Source: Desulfovibrionaceae bacterium (GTDB lineage Bacteria; Desulfobacterota; Desulfovibrionia; Desulfovibrionales; Desulfovibrionaceae). From it: 56,080 nt of DNA. Location: assembly GCA_031082225.1 (NCBI GenBank), contig JAVHLG010000022.1, positions 1 to 56,080 of the forward strand, given 5' to 3'. The notes beneath the pieces are model-generated. The model was not told where the DNA came from and searched no databases. It saw nothing but the letters and a program-made list of their open reading frames with translations. Of this stretch, positions 50,595 to 56,080 are shown one piece after another. The position numbers and the translations under genes are program-made. The first letter of the stretch is position 1. Every line of letters starts with the position of its first letter.

Positions 50595-52088
50595 ATGGAC
50601 AATGCCGCCGCACGGGCCGGAACGTTTCGGTATGTGGCCGTGGAAAAACACATCCTGGCCCGCATCGAGTCCGGGGAACTGGCCCCGGGGGAGAAGATCC
50701 CCTCCCTGCGGGCGCTGGGGACCAGGCTGGGGGTCAGCGTCTCCACCATCGGCCAGGCCTATCTGGATCTGGAGCGCCAGGGGGTGATCGAGGCCAGGCC
50801 CAAGTCCGGCTATTTCGTGCGGGAGCGGGCCCCCAGGCTGCCGCGCCCCTGCCGCAGGACCGGCGTCTCGGACGAGCCGCGCGAGGTCAGCCGCAACACG
50901 CTTATCCGTCAGGTTCTGGACACCATGGGCCGCGACGACATCCTGCCCTTCGGTGTGGCCAAGACCGGCGAGGATCTCTTGCCGGCCAAGACCCTGGCCA
51001 GGATCATGACCCAGGTCGTGCGCGACGACCCCGAGGCCTGCCTGCGCTACGAGACCGTGGCCGGGAACGAGGGGTTGCGCCGCCAGATCGCCTTCCGCTG
51101 CCTGGATGCCGGGGCCGAGGTGGGGCCCTCCGAGGTGATGATCACCTCCGGGGCCCTGGAGGCGCTTTTTATCGCCGTGCGGGCCGTGACCCGGGCCGGG
51201 GACAACGTGGTCATCGCCTCGCCGTCCTATTACTGCTTCCTGCAGATCCTCGAATATCTGGGGCTGCGGGCCATCGAGGCCCCGTCCTGCCCGGAATGCG
51301 GGGTGAACCCGGCGGACCTGGCCAGCATCTTGCGTAAATTCGACGTCAAGGCCTGCATCTTCACCCCCAATTTCAACAATCCCGACGGCGCGCTCATGCC
51401 CGAGGCGGCCAAGCGGGAGATCGTGGCCATGCTGGCGGCCCGGGACATCCCGCTCATCGAGGACGACGTGTACGGCGAGATGCACTACGGCCCCACGCGC
51501 CCGCCCATCATGAAAAGCTTCGATGAAAAAGGGCTGGTTTTGACCTGCTCCTCCTTTTCCAAGACCCTGTCCGCCGGATACCGGGTGGGCTGGATCATCC
51601 CCGGCCGGTTCTACGACCGGGCCTTTGATTTCAAGGGCACCACCAACGTGTGTTCGGCCACGCCCACCCAGTTGGCCGTGGCCGAATACCTGCGCCTGGG
51701 CGGCTTCGACCGCCACCTGCGCCGCCTGCAGCAGGCCCTGGAAAAACAGATGCGCACCATGCGCGCCCTGGTGGCCAGGCATTTCCCGCCCGGCGCCAAG
51801 GCCACCAACCCGTGCGGCGGTTCGGTCATGTGGATCGAACTGCCCGGAGGGGTGGACGGCGGCGAGTTCTACTTCCGGGCCAAGGAAATGGGCATCGGGG
51901 TGGCCCCGGGCGGCATTTTCTCCACCCAGGACAAGTTCAACAACTGCGTCCGGTTAAGCTATGGAACCCCCCTGACCGAACCCTATCAGGACGGGGTGCG
52001 GCGGCTGGGGAAGCTGGCTGCGGACATGGCGGACGAGGCCGCTGGCGGAACGTTGCGCAAGAATCAAGGCCTGGCCGTGGCGCGGTGA
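50595..52088 (+). CDS. MocR-type regulator (GntR HTH plus aminotransferase domain)
   Basis: A 497-residue protein. A winged helix-turn-helix of the GntR family (about 10-80; GEKIPSLRALGTRLGVSVST) is fused to a fold-type I aminotransferase domain (about 110-490). The PLP lysine is in CSSFSKTLSAGYRVGW, and NFNNPDGALMP is the usual substrate-side motif. Such proteins sense PLP or an amino acid adduct and regulate vitamin B6 or amino acid genes; transaminase activity is not certain. Its divergent neighbour encodes a DUF2917 protein. Confidence 0.92.
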   Translation: MDNAAARAGTFRYVAVEKHILARIESGELAPGEKIPSLRALGTRLGVSVSTIGQAYLDLERQGVIEARPKSGYFVRERAPRLPRPCRRTGVSDEPREVSRNTLIRQVLDTMGRDDILPFGVAKTGEDLLPAKTLARIMTQVVRDDPEACLRYETVAGNEGLRRQIAFRCLDAGAEVGPSEVMITSGALEALFIAVRAVTRAGDNVVIASPSYYCFLQILEYLGLRAIEAPSCPECGVNPADLASILRKFDVKACIFTPNFNNPDGALMPEAAKREIVAMLAARDIPLIEDDVYGEMHYGPTRPPIMKSFDEKGLVLTCSSFSKTLSAGYRVGWIIPGRFYDRAFDFKGTTNVCSATPTQLAVAEYLRLGGFDRHLRRLQQALEKQMRTMRALVARHFPPGAKATNPCGGSVMWIELPGGVDGGEFYFRAKEMGIGVAPGGIFSTQDKFNNCVRLSYGTPLTEPYQDGVRRLGKLAADMADEAAGGTLRKNQGLAVAR

Positions 52089-52198
52089 GGCGGCGATTGT
52101 CCGTTGCCCAGCGGCGATAAAGAGGATAAAGGGGTCTTATATCCATCAACAGTGTTGGCCGGGGCGCTGGTCCGCCGCGTAGCACGAAGGGGATCGCG

Positions 52199-52540
52199 AT
52201 GGAAGGTTTCGAGGCTCGGCATGAGGGTGGACGCGTGATCGTGGTCCTTGGCGGCGAGATCGTCATGGACATGATTCAGGAATACAAGGTGCGCACGGAA
52301 CGCCTCCTGTCCGCCGACGGCTGCCGGGAGGTGGTGGCGGATCTTTCCGGCGTGACCTTCATGGACAGTTCCGGAATCGGGTTTCTCATCGGGCTGCGCC
52401 GCCGGGCCGAGTCGTCGGGGCGGCGCTTTCGGCTGCAAAACCCCAGTCCGCAGATAAAAAAGCTTTTGGATATGCTGCGCTTAAGCGATTTTTTCGCCAT
52501 GGGGCAAAACCGGGAAGACGGCAGCGACCGGTCGGCATGA
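52199..52540 (+). CDS. STAS-domain anti-sigma factor antagonist
   Basis: A 113-residue protein of the SpoIIAA/RsbV type. The motif FMDSSGIGFLIGL carries the serine that a partner kinase would phosphorylate. In such modules the phosphatase reactivates the antagonist, which then binds an anti-sigma factor or another target. Its stop lies 19 bases before the PP2C-type phosphatase gene, its natural partner. AAGGGG precedes the ATG. No anti-sigma kinase gene is visible nearby. Confidence 0.92.
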   Translation: MEGFEARHEGGRVIVVLGGEIVMDMIQEYKVRTERLLSADGCREVVADLSGVTFMDSSGIGFLIGLRRRAESSGRRFRLQNPSPQIKKLLDMLRLSDFFAMGQNREDGSDRSA

Positions 52541-52559
52541 CATCCCTTCGGACCCCCAC

Positions 52560-54158
52560 ATGCGCATCCTGATCGTCGACGATTCCGAGGCCTACCGCTT
52601 TTTTTTACGCGACATGCTCGAGCGTTTCGCCCCCCAGCCGGGGGCGCGGGCGATTTATGAGGCCGAGGACGGGGAGTCGGCCCTGGCGGTTCTGGCCCGG
52701 GAACTCGAAGGGGCCGGGCCATGCATCCGGTGCGGCGTCGATCTGGTGATTATGGATCTGATCATGCCGGGCATGGGCGGCATCGAGACCCTGGCCCGGA
52801 TCAAGGCCGACCCAGCCCTGCGGGACATCCCGGTGATCATGATCACCGTCAGCGACGACGAGGAGAACCTGGAACGGGCCTTTGCCGCCGGGGCGCTGGA
52901 CTACGTCAAAAAGCAGGCCCGCATGGCGGAGATGGCCGCCCGGGTGGAGGCGGCGCTGCGCCTCAAACGGGAGACCGACGAGCGCAAGGCCCGGGAGCGC
53001 GAACTGCGCGCCGAAAAGGAATTCACCGCCGCCATCCTGGAGCATTCCGGCGACGGCATCGCCGTGGCCGCGCCAAGCGGGGAATTCGTGTTTTGCAGCC
53101 CGGGCATGGAGCGCATCTTCGGCTATCCCGCCGGGGCCTTCGCCACCCTGGACGACTTCGCCCGGGTGGTCTTTCCGGAAACCACCCTGGCCCAGGACGT
53201 GCGGGACAATTTCCCCGGCGGCGTCCTGGCCGGACATGTCTGGCACACCATCTATCCCTGCCTGGACAAGAACCGTCTGCCCCGGTTTTGCCAGATCCAC
53301 TTTTCCTCCATGCCCGGCGGCAACCTGGTTTTGAACATCCAGGACGTGACCTTTTTGGAGAAGCAGAAGCGCGAACTTTTGAAAAAGCAAAGCCGCCATC
53401 AGCAGGATCTGGACGCCGCCGCCGAGATCCAGCAGAGCCTTTTGCCCAGGCGCGTCTCGGCCAACCGGACCTTCCGCTTCGCCTGGGAGTTTCGGCCCTG
53501 CGAGACCATCGGCGGCGACATCTTCAACGTCTTCCCCCTGGGGGCGGACCACGTGGGCCTGTACATGCTCGACGTCTCCGGACACGGCGTAGCCTCGTCC
53601 CTGGTGGCCCTGTCGGTCTACAACTTCATGCACTACCAGCGCAGCACGCTCATCGACCGTTTTGCAGGCGGCATCGCCGTGGCCCCGCCCAAGGACGTGC
53701 TCACCCGCCTGGACTGGGAGTTCCCGTTCATCAAGTTTTCCAGGTTCTTCACCATCGCCTACATGGTCCTAAACGTGCGCACCGGGCTTCTGACCTACGC
53801 CAACGCCGGGCATCCCTCTCCCGTTTTGCTGACGCCGGACGGCCGCCTGCATACCCTGGACGAGCGGGGAACCATCATCGGCCTGGAGGGCTTCGCCCCC
53901 TTCGAAGAGACCACCCGCACCCTGGCCCCGGGCGAGAAGGTGTTGCTCTACAGCGACGGGCTGGTGGATTTCCAGAACGAGGAGGGAGAATTTTTTGGGG
54001 AAAGGCGGTTTTTCGACATCGTCCAGTCCGCTGCCGACCAGCCCGTGACCGGGACCGTGGCCGCCGTGGGCAGACAGCTTGACCGCTTCGGCGGCGAGGT
54101 CCGGCCCCGCGACGACATCAGCCTCCTTGGCCTGGAATATCTGGGGCCGGACGCCTAG
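52560..54158 (+). CDS. Receiver-PAS-PP2C (SpoIIE/RsbU-type) phosphatase
   Basis: A 532-residue cytoplasmic protein. The receiver (about 1-130) has IVDDSEAYR and the phosphorylated Asp in VIMDLIMPGMGG. A PAS domain (about 155-270) and a coiled coil follow, then the PP2C-type domain (about 290-530) with AAEIQQSLLPRR, ETIGGDIFNV, YMLDVSGHGVASS and LYSDGLVDF. It should remove phosphate from the STAS protein when a histidine kinase phosphorylates its receiver. The cognate kinase is not identified. The gene follows the STAS gene directly. Confidence 0.95.
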   Translation: MRILIVDDSEAYRFFLRDMLERFAPQPGARAIYEAEDGESALAVLARELEGAGPCIRCGVDLVIMDLIMPGMGGIETLARIKADPALRDIPVIMITVSDDEENLERAFAAGALDYVKKQARMAEMAARVEAALRLKRETDERKARERELRAEKEFTAAILEHSGDGIAVAAPSGEFVFCSPGMERIFGYPAGAFATLDDFARVVFPETTLAQDVRDNFPGGVLAGHVWHTIYPCLDKNRLPRFCQIHFSSMPGGNLVLNIQDVTFLEKQKRELLKKQSRHQQDLDAAAEIQQSLLPRRVSANRTFRFAWEFRPCETIGGDIFNVFPLGADHVGLYMLDVSGHGVASSLVALSVYNFMHYQRSTLIDRFAGGIAVAPPKDVLTRLDWEFPFIKFSRFFTIAYMVLNVRTGLLTYANAGHPSPVLLTPDGRLHTLDERGTIIGLEGFAPFEETTRTLAPGEKVLLYSDGLVDFQNEEGEFFGERRFFDIVQSAADQPVTGTVAAVGRQLDRFGGEVRPRDDISLLGLEYLGPDA

Positions 54159-54175
54159 CCCCCTCTTTCCCCCGC

Positions 54176-55168
54176 ATGACGCCGACCATGAACTTCACCG
54201 TCTATCAGGCTCCCCAGGGACTTGTGTCCGACCTGACCCGCGAGATCGGGGCCGTGCGCGAGATCACCGCCGTGCGCGAACCCCTGGTCGCAGCCGCGGG
54301 TCCGCCGCATCCCGCGGCGTTTGCCGCCAACATCTGGCTCGATCCGGTCTTTGCGCCCATGGCCTCCATATCGGAGGCGGCCAAGACCTTAAAGGCCATC
54401 CAGCGCAACTGGGCCTGCGTGCCTGTGGGGCATTTCCGGCGCGCGGCCCTGGTGGCCGCCAAGCTCCCCAAGGTCTCGGCCCGGCCCCTGGTCTTTGGCG
54501 AGCCCCTGCCGGCCTCGCCCCTGGGGGCGTTCACCCTGTGGGACGAGCACACCCTGCTTTTTTCCCCCCGCACCTCCGAGTCCGTGCCCGGCGGAGACTA
54601 CCGGTTCGACGAGGACAAGGAAGGTCCGCCCAACCGGGCCTATCTCAAGCTGTGGGAGGCCCTGACCCGCCTGGGGACCATGCCCGGCGCAGGCGACGTC
54701 TGCCTGGACCTGGGGGGCAGCCCCGGCGGCTGGACCTGGGTGCTGGCCAACCTCGGGGCCCGGGTGACCTGCGTGGACAAGGCCCCGCTGGATCCGCGCG
54801 TGGCGGCCCTGCCCGGGGTGTCGTATCTTCCGGGCAGCGCCTTTGCCGTGGACGTGGCCGACCATCCCGGCCTGTCCTGGCTTTTCTGGGACGTGATCTG
54901 CTATCCCTCCCGGCTGGTGACCTTTCTCACCCGGCTTGCGGCCCGGCCCGACTGCCCGCGCCTGGTGTGCACGGTCAAGTTCCAGGGCGAGACGGATTTT
55001 GCCGCCATCGCCGAACTTGCGGCCATCCCCGGCGCCAGGCTCATGCACCTGTCCCACAACAAACATGAACTGACCTTCGTGCGCCTGCGGCCGGGCGAGG
55101 ATCACGGCCTGGATCGGTTCCACGCGGCCATCGACCCGTCCGCTATTCAGGACGCCCCCGGGTCATAG
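54176..55168 (+). CDS. RlmM/FtsJ-like RNA methyltransferase
   Basis: A 330-residue SAM-dependent enzyme. An N-terminal THUMP-like or RlmM-like region (about 1-165) is followed by an FtsJ domain with CLDLGGSPGGWTWVLANLG (SAM loop), then VTCVDKAPLD and CTVKFQGETDF. RlmM methylates a cytidine of 23S rRNA; that target is only an inference here. The ATG at 54176 is used; a second ATG four codons on is possible. It lies 17 bases after the phosphatase stop. Confidence 0.85.
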   Translation: MTPTMNFTVYQAPQGLVSDLTREIGAVREITAVREPLVAAAGPPHPAAFAANIWLDPVFAPMASISEAAKTLKAIQRNWACVPVGHFRRAALVAAKLPKVSARPLVFGEPLPASPLGAFTLWDEHTLLFSPRTSESVPGGDYRFDEDKEGPPNRAYLKLWEALTRLGTMPGAGDVCLDLGGSPGGWTWVLANLGARVTCVDKAPLDPRVAALPGVSYLPGSAFAVDVADHPGLSWLFWDVICYPSRLVTFLTRLAARPDCPRLVCTVKFQGETDFAAIAELAAIPGARLMHLSHNKHELTFVRLRPGEDHGLDRFHAAIDPSAIQDAPGS

Positions 55169-55286
55169 GCCCCATCTCCCGGCTTTGCGTCCGGGACCGA
55201 TTGCGGCTACACTCGCCGCTGTCCCTTGCGGGATCGAAAAACACGCCCACCATGCCGGATCGTTCCGGACATCAGAGGAGAATGCC

Positions 55287-55910
55287 GTGCCCCTTTTATC
55301 GGCCAGCGGGAGCTTTACCCGCTATAAAATCGCAGGCGACGTGCCGGACGCCGTGCTCCGGGATCCTGTGGACATCCTCAAGCACCATGCCTTTCAGGAC
55401 ATCGACGCCACGGCCGACGAGCGTTCCTTTGGCTGGGTGTCTTTCGAGGACATGCTGGACAATCGTTTCGCCTCGGCCCCACCCCAAAAGGCCCACTATC
55501 TGCTCTTCGCCCTGCGCCTGGACACCCGGCGCATCTCGCCCGCCGTGTTCAAGAAGCATCTGCGCGTGGCCCTGGACGCCGAGCGGCAGGCCGGGAAGGA
55601 AGACGGCCGCAATTTTTTGACCAAGGACCGCAAGACCGAGATCGCCGAGCAGGTCAGACTGCGGCTCATGGCCCGCAGCCTGCCCATCCCGGCGGTGTTT
55701 GACGTGGTGTGGAACACGGATACCCACGACGTGTACCTCAATTCCACCAATTCCAAGGTGCAGGAACTGTTCGAGGACATGTTCACCCTGACCTTTGAGC
55801 TGCACCTGGAGCGCATGACCCCGGCCTTTCTGGCGGCGCGCATCCTGGGCGAGGTCAGGACCAAGGAACTCGAGGACATCGAACCCAGCCCCTTCGCGGG
55901 CGGCGCATAG
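55287..55910 (+). CDS. RdgC-like protein, short form
   Basis: A 207-residue protein. Its order of segments recalls RdgC: a start with FTRYKIAGDVPD, then a WVSFEDML region, a basic stretch with KDRKTEIAEQVRLRLMARSLP, a TDTHDVYLNST region and LFEDMFTLTFEL near the end. RdgC binds DNA and limits RecA; E. coli RdgC is about 300 residues, so this would be a short form. The GTG at 55287 has GAGGAG nine bases upstream and aligns with the family start. A strong hairpin follows the gene. Confidence 0.65.
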   Translation: MPLLSASGSFTRYKIAGDVPDAVLRDPVDILKHHAFQDIDATADERSFGWVSFEDMLDNRFASAPPQKAHYLLFALRLDTRRISPAVFKKHLRVALDAERQAGKEDGRNFLTKDRKTEIAEQVRLRLMARSLPIPAVFDVVWNTDTHDVYLNSTNSKVQELFEDMFTLTFELHLERMTPAFLAARILGEVRTKELEDIEPSPFAGGA

Positions 55911-55932
55911 GACGAAAAGCGGCCTCCGGCGG

Positions 55933-55972
55933 CCAGGGGGGAAACTTTTTTACAAAAAAGTTTCCCCCCTGG
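55933..55972 (+). terminator. Long perfect hairpin after the RdgC-like gene
   Basis: A perfect 19-base stem (CCAGGGGGGAAACTTTTTT and its complement) with a two-base AC loop, starting 22 bases after the stop. The T-rich and A-rich inner parts make it work in both directions. I have the impression that this kind of sequence is common in Desulfovibrio genomes, but cannot check that. Confidence 0.85.
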
Positions 55973-56057
55973 ACCCCCCTTCAAAAAATTCTGGCGCGCT
56001 TCGCGTCCGCGCTCGGGAGACAGCACGTTCTCCGGCCACCATGATCTCCGGCCGACG

Positions 56058-56080
56058 GTTCAGGCGCTATGCGCCTGAAC
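56058..56080. repeat. Perfect hairpin at the right edge
   Basis: GTTCAGGCGC-TAT-GCGCCTGAAC is a perfect ten-base stem with a three-base loop, ending exactly at the last base of the window. Without the flank its role (terminator or repeat) is open. Confidence 0.8.

Noticed and set aside
1-56080. CRISPR arrays, prophage or transposase genes
   Set aside because: No regularly spaced repeats and no integrase, transposase or phage structural motifs were seen; the only mobile-looking sequence is the 100-bp element.

Overview
The window is GC-rich DNA, densely packed with genes. It looks like a chromosome segment of a sulfate-reducing deltaproteobacterium of the Desulfovibrionaceae type. This is inferred from a chemoreceptor with a c-type heme motif, a DUF362/ferredoxin protein, a very large stock of sensory proteins, and a run of G/A then T/C in a long terminator hairpin that I associate with Desulfovibrio genomes. 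I see no rRNA, tRNA, insertion sequence or CRISPR array.

Region 1 (1-7022, minus strand) is a chemosensory operon whose gene order matches the Wsp pathway: two chemoreceptors, a CheW, a CheR with TPR repeats, a second CheW with a four-cysteine N-terminus, and the start of a CheA. One receptor carries a CXXCH heme motif and the other a large Cache-type sensor. The CheA runs off the left edge, and its visible Hpt domain has glycine where the phosphorylated histidine should be. The receptors share a 306-bp segment with only five differences.

Region 2 (7023-10552, plus strand) is more AT-rich at its start. It holds a small membrane protein and two tandem copies of an unknown exported protein. 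The duplication includes the last bases of the neighbouring nucleotidase gene. A roughly 100-bp element with inverted ends lies between the copies and recurs at 47520.

Region 3 (10537-25376) is mainly housekeeping: 5'-nucleotidase, an Asp/Glu racemase, an exported HD-domain protein, MurI, a large hybrid histidine kinase, PpnP, GlgB, a metallo-beta-lactamase-fold enzyme, an XRE-PAS regulator and a ThiI-like PP-loop enzyme.

Region 4 (25561-35838, plus strand) is the most unusual part. Two membrane kinases have two and three periplasmic solute-binding domains outside and a CheA-like Hpt plus ATPase inside. Between them lie CheX, CheY, a PAS histidine kinase and a PAS diguanylate cyclase. Most junctions are ATGA overlaps, so the genes probably form one pathway: ligand binding to a phosphorelay to CheY, with CheX as phosphatase and c-di-GMP as a second output. 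I find no CheW-like domain in either kinase.

Region 5 (36002-56080) has a HigB toxin with a HigA-ImmA/IrrE fusion antitoxin, a TrkA-type potassium channel, a VOC protein, a UbiE-like methyltransferase, an iron-sulfur DUF362 protein, an MscS-type channel, TrmJ, shikimate kinase, an orphan antitoxin-like regulator, a Dabb protein, a plant/trypanosome-like phosphofructokinase, a cupin and CGGC pair, a MocR regulator, a STAS plus PP2C phosphatase pair, an RlmM-like methyltransferase and a short RdgC-like protein. All functional statements rest on reading the translated sequence; no database search was possible.
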